A stretch of DNA of 64,000 nucleotides from Rhodanobacter thiooxydans LCS2 (GCF_000264375.1 NZ_AJXW01000011.1:30438-94437), one strand, 5' to 3'. Positions 8,672 through 16,595 are shown, numbered from the stretch's first letter. Notes: generated from the sequence alone by a model not told the origin. Program-made: numbers and translations.

Positions 8672-9106
8672 ATGGACTCCGAGCAGGCGAACAAATTCCG
8701 CTGGTGGCATGCCGCCGATCGCGTCGGTGCGACGGCATCTTTCCTGTGTGCGATCCACTGCGCGCTGCTGCCCTTCGTGATCGCGCTGCTGCCGCTGCTA
8801 GGCCTGGAATTCCTGGCCGACCATCGCTTCGAGCGCGTGTTCGTGCTGTTTGCCTGCGTGCTGGCCTCGTTCGTCCTGGTCCGCGGTTATCGCCGGCACC
8901 AGCGCGCCTTGCCATTGCGACTCGCTGCGCCGGGGCTGGCCTTGCTGCTGCTCGGCATCATCTATATCGACGGCTCCACGCCGATCCTGCACAGCGTGAT
9001 GGTGACCAGTGGCGGCCTGCTGCTGGCCGCTGCGCATTTCGTCAATCTGCGGCTGGACAGCCGCAGCAACGGTGCGCACGTGCACGGCCCGCAGTGCGCG
9101 CACTGA
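8672..9106 (+). CDS. MerC-domain membrane protein
   Basis: This integral membrane protein of about 144 residues has the MerC-domain signature CAIHCALLP in its first helix, followed by three more hydrophobic helices and a histidine-rich cytoplasmic tail (NGAHVHGPQCAH). MerC proteins carry mercury in mer operons, but many chromosomal Xanthomonadales homologues are not linked to mercury. Here the adjacent Zur box and zinc exporter suggest metal transport or chaperoning. ATG 8672 was preferred over GTG 8657, giving MDSEQANKF. Confidence 0.75.
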   Translation: MDSEQANKFRWWHAADRVGATASFLCAIHCALLPFVIALLPLLGLEFLADHRFERVFVLFACVLASFVLVRGYRRHQRALPLRLAAPGLALLLLGIIYIDGSTPILHSVMVTSGGLLLAAAHFVNLRLDSRSNGAHVHGPQCAH

Positions 9107-9164
9107 GTCGCAGCGGACCCGCTGGTGATTGTGTAACGGCGGCGGCTGTTCCTAGCATGTGTGC

Positions 9165-10121
9165 ATGAACACCGCGCACGCCCATCGGCACGACCACCCG
9201 CACGACCACGAACACGCGCACGAATTGGCGGTCGCGTCCGACGGGCGCAGTCGCAAGCTGCTGTTCGCGTTCGTGTTGACCGTCTTGATGATGGCAGTCG
9301 AGGCGGCTGGTGGCGTGTGGTCCGGTTCGCTGGCCTTGCTGGCCGATGCCGGGCACATGGTGGTCGACGCGCTGGCCCTGCTGCTGGCGGTCGTCGGCGC
9401 GCGGATGGCGAGCAGGCCGGCCGACGCACGGCGCAGTTACGGCTATGGCCGGATGGAGGTGCTGGCCGGGTTCGTCAATGCGCTGGGCCAGTTCGTGCTG
9501 GTCGGCTGGATCGTCTACGAGGCCGTCGCGCGGCTGCTGCATCCCGGGGAGATCCTGTCCGGAATCATGCTGGCCGTGGCGATCGCGGGCCTGCTGGTGA
9601 ATGCGCTGGTGTTGCGCACCCTGCACGGACATGCGCACGACGACGTCAACCTGGCCGGCGCCAGCCTGCATGTGCTGGGCGACCTGCTCGGTTCGCTGGC
9701 GGCGGTGCTGGCGGCGCTGGCGATCCGCTGGTTCGGCTGGCTGTGGGCCGACCCGGTGCTTTCGCTGCTGGTTTCGCTGCTGATCCTGGGCGGCGCCTGG
9801 CGGTTGCTGCGCAGGTCCGCGCACATCCTTCTCGAAGGCGTACCCGAAGGCGTCGACACCCGTGCGGTGGAAGCCTTGCTGCGCACGGCGGCACCGGGCA
9901 TCTGCGACATCCACCACCTGCACGTGTGGCAGCTGGCCTCGGGGTCGCGCATGGCCACCGTGCATGCCGAACTGGACGAGCGTGCGGACGATGCGCAGGC
10001 CCTGCAGGCGATCAAGCGGATGCTGCTGGAGCGTTTCGGGATCCAGCATGTGACCGTGCAGATCGATCCCGGCAAGTGCCTCGACGCCGGCGAAGACTGC
10101 GCCGGGCACGGCCGGCCCTGA
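9165..10121 (+). CDS. Cation diffusion facilitator (CzcD/ZitB-like zinc exporter)
   Basis: This 318-residue CDF transporter exports Zn2+ (possibly Cd2+ or Co2+) in exchange for protons across the inner membrane. A histidine-rich N-terminus (HRHDHPHDHEHAHE) is followed by six helices. The zinc-site motifs are DAGHMVVDA in helix 2 and SLHVLGDLLGS in helix 5, with the GYGRMEVLAGFVNA loop between. A cytosolic ferredoxin-like C-terminal domain has HHLHVWQLASG. It is 58 bases downstream of the MerC-domain gene, probably in the same transcript, so it may share its Zur-linked control. Confidence 0.9.
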   Translation: MNTAHAHRHDHPHDHEHAHELAVASDGRSRKLLFAFVLTVLMMAVEAAGGVWSGSLALLADAGHMVVDALALLLAVVGARMASRPADARRSYGYGRMEVLAGFVNALGQFVLVGWIVYEAVARLLHPGEILSGIMLAVAIAGLLVNALVLRTLHGHAHDDVNLAGASLHVLGDLLGSLAAVLAALAIRWFGWLWADPVLSLLVSLLILGGAWRLLRRSAHILLEGVPEGVDTRAVEALLRTAAPGICDIHHLHVWQLASGSRMATVHAELDERADDAQALQAIKRMLLERFGIQHVTVQIDPGKCLDAGEDCAGHGRP

Positions 10122-10189
10122 CTATCCCGCGCGGCACCGGACACTGCTATGATGGCAGGCCGTTCATCCAATAAATCAAGGAGTTCCCC

Positions 10190-10351
10190 ATGGGCAAGGG
10201 CGATCGCAAGACCCGTCGCGGCAAGACCTATCGTGGCAGCTACGGCAACACCCGTGCGCACAGCGTGGTGCCGGCCGTGGTTGGCGCCAAGCCGACCGTG
10301 ACCAAGCCAGCCGCTGCCAAGAAGGCCGCGCCGAAGAAGAAGTCGGCCTGA
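10190..10351 (+). CDS. 30S ribosomal protein bTHX
   Basis: This 53-residue basic protein starts MGKGDRKTRRGKTYRGSYG, the signature of the small ribosomal subunit protein THX, which sits in the 30S head and stabilises rRNA. The C-terminal half is an alanine/lysine-rich extension (KPAAAKKAAPKKKSA) longer than in Thermus. A strong AAGGAG Shine-Dalgarno lies seven bases before the ATG, and an intrinsic terminator starts about 28 bases after the stop, so this is an independent short transcription unit. Confidence 0.88.
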   Translation: MGKGDRKTRRGKTYRGSYGNTRAHSVVPAVVGAKPTVTKPAAAKKAAPKKKSA

Positions 10352-10377
10352 TTCCTTCGCCGGTTGCAGCCGACCAG

Positions 10378-10402
10378 AACCCCGCCTCGGCGGGGTTTTT
10401 GT
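10378..10402 (+). terminator. Intrinsic terminator after bTHX
   Basis: A GC-rich 7-bp stem (CCCCGCC / GGCGGGG) with a two-base loop as drawn is followed directly by TTTTTG. This is a textbook Rho-independent terminator ending the bTHX transcript. Confidence 0.9.
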
Positions 10403-10591
10403 TGGCCTGTGGCCAGCACCGGCGAAAAACTCCGCGTCGTGCGGAATGTTTCATCGGCGTGCCCGGCGCACGTGCGTGCGGCATCCTTGCGGCCCGCCGT
10501 ACGGGTCAGCTGCGGTTGTACAGGTTTGCTCCTGGCGAGCTTTTTCGCACGCGTTTGCGCGACCCAGTCATTTCGTGACTGACTCCCGACC

Positions 10592-10716
10592 GGGTATCGG
10601 GCAGTTGCTCCCTGCATTGCCTCAACTCGGGCATCGGGCAACTGCTCCTGCGTCGCCTCAACTCGGGCATCGGGCAATTGCTCCTGCATTGCCTCAACTC
10701 GGGCAATCCATGCCCT
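10592..10716. repeat. Three tandem units of about 36 bp plus a partial fourth
   Basis: Three consecutive units (10592-10628, 10629-10664, 10665-10700) share the core GGGCATCGGGCAACTGCTCC and end CCTCAACTC, differing at a few positions. A degenerate fourth unit follows and breaks into CCATGCCCTCG repeats. The 36-base period is a multiple of three, so reverse-strand frames read a 12-residue repeat (QLPDARVEA-type), but that frame runs through the bTHX terminator and looks non-coding. The 366-base gap from the terminator to the glutaredoxin gene otherwise shows only a small hairpin (AGTCA / TGACT at about 10566-10580). Confidence 0.75.
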
Positions 10717-10767
10717 CGCCATGCCCTCGCCATGGCCGGGCTGAGAGGTTGAAGAATTTACGGTCTC

Positions 10768-11013
10768 TCAATGCATGCGTTGCAGGGCGCTGCGCAACTC
10801 GTCGTAGCCGCCCACGTAGCGGATCGTGTCGCCTTCGGCCAGGAAGATCTGCGGCAGGCTGGTGGTGCGCTGGCCCACCTTGCTGCGCAACTCGTCCACG
10901 CTGATGTCGGTGCCCACGTTGTGGTACTGGAAGGTGATGGATTTCATCTGGCACAGCAGCTTGGTCTTGTCGCAGCTCGCGCAGTGGTCGCGACCGTAGA
11001 TGATGACTTGCAT
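10768..11013 (-). CDS. Glutaredoxin, RNR-linked
   Basis: This 81-residue glutaredoxin-like protein has the dithiol motif CASC in YGRDHCASCDKTK, the cis-proline segment TTSLPQIF and a GSH-site-like GGYDEL near the end. It is the last gene of the nrdA-nrdB unit, 10 bases after nrdB, so the likely role is electron donor to the class Ia ribonucleotide reductase, reducing the C-terminal cysteine pair of NrdA. It could be NrdH-like (thioredoxin-reductase dependent) or a true glutaredoxin; the sequence alone does not settle this. Confidence 0.88.
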   Translation of the reverse strand: MQVIIYGRDHCASCDKTKLLCQMKSITFQYHNVGTDISVDELRSKVGQRTTSLPQIFLAEGDTIRYVGGYDELRSALQRMH

Positions 11014-11023
11014 GGAGGCTCCT

Positions 11024-12121
11024 TCAGAAGTCGGCGTCGAAGATCAGGTTCTTGTCGGTGCGGCGCATCACGCCTACCTTGTAGGCGGCGATGTCCTGTT
11101 CCTGCGGCGAGGCCTGGGTCTTGGAGATGTTCAGCCACTTCTCCATGTACTTGAGCGGATTGGCGCCGGGCAGGGCGTATTTCGTGGTGGTCAGGCCCAG
11201 CGTCTGGTAGACGTCCTTGGCGCAGTACAGCGTCCATGCCGACAGGCGTTCGGGGTTCATGCCGACCAGCTCACGGCCCTCGTCGAACAGGTAGGCGATC
11301 CAGGTGAGCTCGCTGTCCACCACTTCCTCGATCAGCGCCTCGATCGCATCGCGGCATTCGCGGAAGGCGCGCTGGCCGCGCTCGGTGGCAAGCTCGTTGG
11401 CCAGCACGGCACGATCCAGCTCGGCGTGGATTTCCAGCTCGTCCTGGGCGATCTTCTGGATCGCCTTGCCGATGGGCTGGAACAGGCCGGTGTCGCAGAT
11501 GGCGAAGGTGACGGCGAAGCTCGCCATGAACTGGATGCGCTCCATGCAGAACAGCGCCACCACCGTCATGAACACGGTGTTGTAGGTGGCCTGGTCGTCG
11601 GGCAGCCGGCCCAGCGCGTACCGGTGCGAGGCGCGGTAGCCGTCGGCGAAGGCCTTGGCCACGCGCTCCAGCCGCGCGTGCGCCTGCTCCACGCGCAGGA
11701 TCTCCTCGATGATGGCGCCCGGGTCATCGAAGGAGTTGCGCACGATCTCAGAATAAGTGGCGGCGTGGATCACCTCGTTGTCGGAGATGCGCTGCCAGCA
11801 GGCCCACAGCTCGCTGGAGGTGATGAAGGGCGCCAGCACCGGGGCGATGGCGCGCGACGCCACGCTGTCGGCTTCCCATTGCCAGGCCAGGGTCTTGATC
11901 ATCATTTCCCAAGTGGCGCGCGAGCAGGATTTGAAGTCGGCGTTGCAGGAGGAGTAGTCGAACTCGTTCTCGTCCCAGTCCAGCGATTTCTGTGCCTTGT
12001 ACAGGCGCCAGATGTCGGGGTAGTGGCGGTTGATGGTGTCGAACAAGCCAGGCTTCTGGCCCAGGAACAGCGAGGGCTTGGCGTAGTCGGTCTTGGCGTA
12101 GTTGAAAATGTTGTCGGTCAT
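11024..12121 (-). CDS. nrdB: Ribonucleoside-diphosphate reductase, beta subunit (class Ia)
   Basis: This 365-residue R2 subunit houses the diiron-tyrosyl radical cofactor that starts nucleotide reduction in NrdA. Visible ligand helices include WEADSVASRA, the EVIHAATYSE segment, a helix with ELEIHAELD, and the C-terminal tail (KNLIFDADF) that normally docks on NrdA. The start was set at MTDNIFNYAK, since upstream in-frame codons are low-complexity. It lies 85 bases after nrdA, the gap being filled by an imperfect palindrome, and 10 bases before the glutaredoxin gene. Expression should be governed by the B12 riboswitch upstream of nrdA. Confidence 0.93.
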   Translation of the reverse strand: MTDNIFNYAKTDYAKPSLFLGQKPGLFDTINRHYPDIWRLYKAQKSLDWDENEFDYSSCNADFKSCSRATWEMMIKTLAWQWEADSVASRAIAPVLAPFITSSELWACWQRISDNEVIHAATYSEIVRNSFDDPGAIIEEILRVEQAHARLERVAKAFADGYRASHRYALGRLPDDQATYNTVFMTVVALFCMERIQFMASFAVTFAICDTGLFQPIGKAIQKIAQDELEIHAELDRAVLANELATERGQRAFRECRDAIEALIEEVVDSELTWIAYLFDEGRELVGMNPERLSAWTLYCAKDVYQTLGLTTTKYALPGANPLKYMEKWLNISKTQASPQEQDIAAYKVGVMRRTDKNLIFDADF

Positions 12122-12168
12122 GGCGTTCTCGTGGCGGTGTGTGCGGTGGTGGCTGTTGTTGCGGGAGC

Positions 12169-12199
12169 GGCTTCGTCCGCACGGACGGGTCGAAGCCGC
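12169..12199. repeat. Imperfect palindrome between nrdA and nrdB
   Basis: A GC-rich inverted repeat (CGGCTTCGTCCG facing CGGACGGGTCGAAGCCG) fills much of the nrdA-nrdB gap. It resembles a dispersed REP-type palindrome of a different sequence from the GTAG elements elsewhere in the window. It could stabilise the upstream nrdA message or attenuate nrdB. Confidence 0.5.
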
Positions 12200-12206
12200 C
12201 ACTGCT

Positions 12207-14630
12207 TCACAAAGTGCATGCCTCGCAATCGCTGTCCTTCTCGTCGACGGCGCTGGTCGCGGTGGTTGCCGCGACCTCCTGCATGCCGTTGGAGGTCTTC
12301 TGGTTCATGTAGTACTTGGACTTCAGCCCCAGCTTCACGCGGTAGAGGTAGTTCTCGATCATCTCGCTGGATTCGATGCAGTCGTCGCCGATTACGCGGC
12401 GATAGAAGTCGGCCGAGATGCCCTGGTCGGTCCACTTCTGCACGATGGCGTACATCTCGGTGAGGTCGCGTGCGGGAATGTCCCAGGCCGACTGGTACCA
12501 CTCGCCGATGCTGTCGCCCTCGGGCGCGGCCCAGTAGTTCACCCGGTGGTTGTCGGTCTTGATCAGGGTGAGCTCGCGCACGGGATAGAGCCCGTTGGTG
12601 GTGCCCGAGGCGTTGGCGCTGGTTTCGGTGGGCATGTGCGCCACCAGTACCGAATTGCGGATACCGCCATTGGCCTTGATCTCCGCGCGCAACGCCTCCC
12701 AGTCGTAATGCATGCGGAAGTCGCCGAGCTTGTCGACGTTGCGGTTGCAGGTGTCCAGCGGCAGCCAGCCTTCGGGCCAGCGCGTCTTGTGCATCCACGG
12801 CGCGTTGCCCAGTTCCTGGCCCAGCCGCAGGCTGGCGCGCAGGAGGTGGTAGTAGTGCCGCTCGGCCACGGCGTGGATGAAGGCCTTGCCTTCGGGCGTC
12901 GTGTAGCGCTGGCGGTTTTTCGCCATCAGGTGGGCCAGGCCGAGGATGCCCACGCCGGCATTCAGGCGCCGACGCGAGGTCACGCCCACCTGCGGCAGCT
13001 CGTAGTGCGCGAGGTGGATGCATTTGTCGATCATGAGCAGCGCGTAATAGGCCACTTCGGCGTATTGATCTTCCGAGTCGATGTTGTCCACGCAGATGCC
13101 GGCGAGGTTGCAGGTGGCCACCTCGGGCGAGGAGCGCTGGGCGATGCGCTCGACGCGGGCGCCATCGACCACGTCGCCCACGGCGAGATCCTCGGGCCAC
13201 AGTTCGCCGCGTGCGGTGGCGATGCGCTCGCCGCCCTCGATGCGGCGCGTGTCGCCGGCCTCCGTCTCGAAGGTGACGAAGGAGATGTCGTGCTGCGCAT
13301 ACAGTTCGAGGATGTGGTTGTACGGTGCCGTGGGCAGGGCGATTTCCGAGCACAGGTTGGAGCTGTAGATGGTGTCCTTGAACGGCGTATGCCGGTTCAT
13401 CTCGGCGATGTTGTGCTCGTAGATGCGCCCGGTCTCGTTCCATTCGTTGCTGGCGGTGATGAGCAGTTCGCGCGCGCTGACAAAGGTCTTGCTGAAGCCC
13501 GTGTCCGCCTCGTACTTCCGGTACAGCGCCTCGAAACGCGTCTCATCGCCGCTGTACAGCGCCTCCTGCAGGTCGGGCGCGGTGTAGCAGTTGAACAGGA
13601 ACACGTCCTCGTTCAAGGCCACCTTGCGCGCGAAGAAGCGGTTGCCGCCCCAGGAGTAGTCCATGCCGCGGATCTTCCGGTCGGCGGTGGACATCGGGTT
13701 CTTCAGCCGCAGCAGAGCATCCACTTCCGGGTCGAAGATCGAGAAGTAGCTGGTGCAGGCGCCGCCGCGGCCGTTCTGCAGGTTGGATTTCACCTCGGCC
13801 ACCAGGGCGCGGTAATACGGCAGCTTGCCCTGGTGGCGGATCACGCCGCCGCGTACCGGGTCGTTCAGCGAGCGCGTCTGCATGTGCGCGCCGATGCCGG
13901 CGGACATGTAGGTCATGGTGTTGGCGATGTGGTTGCCCACCGCGATGGAGCGCGCGTTGTCGCCGGTGGTGTACAGGCAGCAGCTGGCGTAACCACGCAG
14001 CGGCGTGCCCAGGTTCACATGGTTGGGCGTGGGCGCGTTGATGCGGTTCAGCGACAGGTGTTCGTAGAGGCGTTCCACGTCGTGCATGCGGCGCGCGCGC
14101 GGCTGATCCACCGCCAGCGCCATCGCCATGCGCATGTAGATGAACTGCGGCGTCTCATGGTAGACGCCGTTGACGCGGTCGGCGATGGCGTACTTGGTGA
14201 GGTGGGTGTGCAGCTGGTAATGCGCGTAGGCGAAATCGCGCTCGTGGTCGATGATCGCCTCCACCTGCGCGTATTCCGCCGCGGAGTAATCCAGCAATTC
14301 CATGTAGCCGAGCTGCTGCAGCTTGCGGTGCAGCGCCTGCACGCTGGGGCGATCGCGGCCGTACAGATTCTTGCGGATCAAGGTGGCGTAGAGCCGCCCG
14401 GCCATACGGTTGTACGACCAGGTGTCGAAGTGCAGGCAGGTCTTGATGAGTTGTTGCTGCAGCTCGCGCGTGCTGGACGTGCCGGACAAACCGGCCACCG
14501 CTTCCAGCACAACCGAAGGCCAGTCCACCGCGTCGCCCAGGGTTTGCGCGGCCCATTCGCCCCACTGGTTGAGCTTGGACGGAGTGAACGGCTCGACGCG
14601 GCCGTCGCGCTTGATGATGGTTTCCAGCAT
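12207..14630 (-). CDS. nrdA: Ribonucleoside-diphosphate reductase, alpha subunit (class Ia)
   Basis: The 807-residue catalytic subunit reduces ribonucleoside diphosphates to deoxy forms. An N-terminal ATP-cone (MLETIIKRDGRVEPF, about residues 1-90) precedes the ten-stranded barrel, with NAPTPNHVNLGTPLRGYASCC carrying an active-site cysteine, NLCSEIALPT near residue 424 carrying another, MPTETSANASG phosphate binding, and a C-terminal CEAC pair for re-reduction. About 66 residues (roughly 436-501) separate ALPTAP from EVATCNLAG, against about a dozen in Escherichia coli, so there is an unusual insert with beta-rich character. A cobalamin riboswitch lies upstream on the same strand, with AGGAGGACACC before the ATG. 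Confidence 0.94.
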   Translation of the reverse strand: MLETIIKRDGRVEPFTPSKLNQWGEWAAQTLGDAVDWPSVVLEAVAGLSGTSSTRELQQQLIKTCLHFDTWSYNRMAGRLYATLIRKNLYGRDRPSVQALHRKLQQLGYMELLDYSAAEYAQVEAIIDHERDFAYAHYQLHTHLTKYAIADRVNGVYHETPQFIYMRMAMALAVDQPRARRMHDVERLYEHLSLNRINAPTPNHVNLGTPLRGYASCCLYTTGDNARSIAVGNHIANTMTYMSAGIGAHMQTRSLNDPVRGGVIRHQGKLPYYRALVAEVKSNLQNGRGGACTSYFSIFDPEVDALLRLKNPMSTADRKIRGMDYSWGGNRFFARKVALNEDVFLFNCYTAPDLQEALYSGDETRFEALYRKYEADTGFSKTFVSARELLITASNEWNETGRIYEHNIAEMNRHTPFKDTIYSSNLCSEIALPTAPYNHILELYAQHDISFVTFETEAGDTRRIEGGERIATARGELWPEDLAVGDVVDGARVERIAQRSSPEVATCNLAGICVDNIDSEDQYAEVAYYALLMIDKCIHLAHYELPQVGVTSRRRLNAGVGILGLAHLMAKNRQRYTTPEGKAFIHAVAERHYYHLLRASLRLGQELGNAPWMHKTRWPEGWLPLDTCNRNVDKLGDFRMHYDWEALRAEIKANGGIRNSVLVAHMPTETSANASGTTNGLYPVRELTLIKTDNHRVNYWAAPEGDSIGEWYQSAWDIPARDLTEMYAIVQKWTDQGISADFYRRVIGDDCIESSEMIENYLYRVKLGLKSKYYMNQKTSNGMQEVAATTATSAVDEKDSDCEACTL

Positions 14631-14989
14631 GAGGGGTGTCCTCCTTTGAAGCACAGGCAGGCATGACCGGCGCACCGAGGTGGCGGGCCAGTGATGATGA
14701 AGGGATACGGTGGAGCACCGTCAGTCGGGGGGACGGGCCTGGCTGCGGCGTGACGTGTCAGCGTGGTGGCGCGCGCCCGGGCGCGTGCGGCGCAAGGTGA
14801 GCATGAGGTGTGGCATGTGCGTTCCCCGAAGGGAAGCCGAGAGGCGGCTTCTTGACCAGTTGCCTGCTCCCGCGCGCAGGGCCAAGAGGGTTGGGCTTGG
14901 CAAGGCAAGCGCGCGCGACCGGGCAGGGCGCCCGATTCGCGACGCGCTCCCCCGCGGAAGCGGTCACCCGCACCGGACGTTCGGCCCGA

Positions 14990-15180
14990 TGTGTCGGCAG
15001 GTCTTCGGACTTTGCGGACGCGGGCCTTGGCCCACCTACTGTGCCTCGCTTCCCGGGTGCTGTGCGCCCAGTGCCTGTAAGGCAGTTCGTTTCCGCTTAC
15101 CGCTGCGGGGCAGCTCCGGATTCACACCGGATTCCCTTTTCAACCCGGCTGCCGCAAGCGGCCGGGGTACCGACGGGCAC
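14990..15180 (-). promoter_or_regulatory. Cobalamin (B12) riboswitch in the nrdA leader
   Basis: Read on the minus strand this stretch has the class I cobalamin aptamer landmarks in order: GGGAATCCGGTGTGAATCCG, then GAGCTGCCCCGCAGCGGTAA, a B12-box-like GGCACTGG, CCGGGAAGCG, and AGTCCGAAGACCTGCC at the 3' end. It lies about 360 bases upstream of nrdA in the same direction with no gene between, so it should repress nrdAB-grx when adenosylcobalamin is plentiful. The leader after it contains a 7-bp hairpin (GAAGCCG / CGGCTTC, 14833-14851) that could be part of the expression platform; no U-rich terminator is evident. Confidence 0.92.
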
Positions 15181-15269
15181 AACATATTGGGTCTTGTGGC
15201 GTGCGTCAATACCAGAGATGGGCCTTGCGTCACGATGTCGGCGCCATGACGACCGCCGGCATCCGGGGC

Positions 15270-15298
15270 TTGCCGCAGCGCATCATGACAGCTATGCT
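15270..15298 (+). promoter_or_regulatory. Candidate sigma-70 promoter of the his operon
   Basis: TTGCCG (15270-15275) and TATGCT (15293-15298) are separated by 17 bases, a good sigma-70 arrangement. Transcription would start near 15305, just ahead of the palindromic operator that precedes the TrpR-like gene. Confidence 0.55.
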
Positions 15299-15308
15299 TT
15301 GCGCCATT

Positions 15309-15326
15309 GTATTAACGCATTAGTAC
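15309..15326. promoter_or_regulatory. TrpR-type operator before the his operon
   Basis: GTATTAACGCATTAGTAC is an imperfect palindrome whose outer half-sites (GTAYTA / TAGTAC) match the E. coli TrpR operator core GTACTAG...CTAGTAC at 12 of 18 positions. It starts about four bases after the predicted transcription start and ends four bases before the ATG of a TrpR-like protein, so autoregulation of the his operon is the natural inference. No Shine-Dalgarno fits in the short space, so translation may be near-leaderless. Confidence 0.55.
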
Positions 15327-15329
15327 ATT

Positions 15330-15662
15330 ATGAAACGTAGATCACCTGACGCAACTGCCGTGAATGCCGCCGCGCAAAGCCTGTACGAGGCGCTGCTGTC
15401 GCTGAAGAACGCGGAGGAAATGGCCGCCTTTCTCGGCGATCTGTGCACGCCGGCGGAGCTGGAGGTGATGGTGGATCGCTGGCGCGTGGTGCCGCTGTTG
15501 CTGGACGGCGTGCCGTATCGTGAGATTCACGAGCGCACCGCGGTCAGCATCACCACCATCGGGCGGGTGGCGCGCTATCTCAACCAGGGCAACGGCGGTT
15601 ACATGGCCGCGGCGGCCCGCGCGGCGCGGCGGCAGGCGCAGGTCGCGAGGAAGAAGGCATGA
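15330..15662 (+). CDS. TrpR-related regulator (YerC/YecD family) heading the his operon
   Basis: This 110-residue protein belongs to the TrpR superfamily. A helical core with FLGDLCTPAELEVMVDRW leads to the helix-turn-helix (VPYREIHERTAVSITTIGRVARYL), then a basic Ala/Arg tail. YerC-type proteins resemble the Trp repressor but mostly lack a proven ligand. Its stop overlaps the hisG start (ATGA), which couples it to histidine synthesis and suggests it is the operon's repressor, with histidine or a pathway signal as co-repressor. The palindrome just upstream supports autoregulation. The usual Shine-Dalgarno is missing; a later GTG at about 15360 is an alternative start. Confidence 0.85.
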   Translation: MKRRSPDATAVNAAAQSLYEALLSLKNAEEMAAFLGDLCTPAELEVMVDRWRVVPLLLDGVPYREIHERTAVSITTIGRVARYLNQGNGGYMAAAARAARRQAQVARKKA

Positions 15663-16552
15663 AGCCGCGCGACCGCTTGCGCGTCGCGATGCAGAAATCC
15701 GGTCGGCTCACCGAGCCGGCATTGGATCTGCTGGCCCGCTGCGGGCTCACTTTCCGGCAGAGCCGCGACAAGCTGTTCTGCTTCGGCGAGGGCGAGCCGG
15801 TGGATCTGCTGCTGGTGCGCGACGACGATATCCCCGGCCTGATTGCGCAAGGCGTGTGTGACCTTGGCATCGTTGGGCGCAACGTGCTGACCGAGTTCCA
15901 GCTCACCGCGGGGCGCGACGCCGAACCGCTCGGCGAACTGCGCCCGCTCGGCTTCGGCCGTTGTCGGCTGTCGATCGCGGTGCCACAGGAACTGGACTAT
16001 CAAAGTCCACAGCAACTGCAGGGCCGGCGCATCGCCACCTCGTACCCGGGCCTGCTCGGTGAATGGCTGCAGGCGCAGGGCGTCGAGGCCGGCGTGGTGA
16101 CCCTGGCCGGTTCGGTCGAGATTGCGCCGAAGCTAGGCACCGCCGACGCGATCTGCGACCTGGTGCAGAGCGGTGGCACCCTGGTGGCGAACCAGTTGCG
16201 CGAAGCCGACGTGCTGCTGCACAGCGAAGCCGTGCTGGCCGGGCCGCAGGCGCTGCCGGCGGACGAGCGCGGCGACCTGCTGGAATTGCTGCTGAAACGA
16301 CTGGATGGGGTGATCCAGGTGCGCGAGTCGCGCCTGCTGCTGCTGCAGACCTCGCGCCACACGCTGGAAGCGGTCACCCGCCTGCTGCCGGGCGGTCCGC
16401 AGCCGACCCTGTTGCCGGTAGCCGGCCAGCCAGATCAATTGATGCTGCAGGCGCTGTGCGCCGGCGAAGTGAGCTGGCGGCAACTGGAAGAGATCAAGAA
16501 GGCTGGGGCACGCGAGATGTTCGTGCTGCCGGTGGAGAAAATGCTGGCATGA
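15659..16552 (+). CDS. hisG: ATP phosphoribosyltransferase, long form
   Basis: HisG joins ATP to PRPP, the first and feedback-controlled step of histidine synthesis. The 297-residue length and the C-terminal domain ([22 protein letters not shown], then [23 protein letters not shown]) mark the long form, which binds histidine allosterically and needs no HisZ. The PRPP-site segment is near [18 protein letters not shown]. The gene is coupled to the preceding regulator. hisD starts 43 bases after its stop, a stretch containing short direct repeats of GGTTGGCATGA type. Confidence 0.96.
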   Translation: MKPRDRLRVAMQKSGRLTEPALDLLARCGLTFRQSRDKLFCFGEGEPVDLLLVRDDDIPGLIAQGVCDLGIVGRNVLTEFQLTAGRDAEPLGELRPLGFGRCRLSIAVPQELDYQSPQQLQGRRIATSYPGLLGEWLQAQGVEAGVVTLAGSVEIAPKLGTADAICDLVQSGGTLVANQLREADVLLHSEAVLAGPQALPADERGDLLELLLKRLDGVIQVRESRLLLLQTSRHTLEAVTRLLPGGPQPTLLPVAGQPDQLMLQALCAGEVSWRQLEEIKKAGAREMFVLPVEKMLA

Positions 16553-16595
16553 GGCAGGTTGGCATGAATCAGGTTGGCATGAAGAGCAGGCTCAC

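Noticed and set aside
10592..10716. Possible CRISPR array (36-bp repeats)
   Set aside because: Units abut each other with no unique spacers and no cas genes nearby.
10240..10722. Minus-strand frame containing a 12-residue repeat
   Set aside because: It crosses the bTHX coding region and its terminator; the repeat arises from the 36-bp DNA unit.
13125..13330. An intein in NrdA
   Set aside because: The insert is only about 50 residues, with no N-terminal Cys/Ser block, no HN-Cys/Ser/Thr end and no endonuclease. At most it is a Hint-like beta module.
12102..14666. Very long open frame on the strand opposite nrdA
   Set aside because: It is the antisense shadow of a GC-rich coding gene. The product is rich in Val/His/Arg with no recognisable domain, while nrdA on the other strand has all catalytic motifs.
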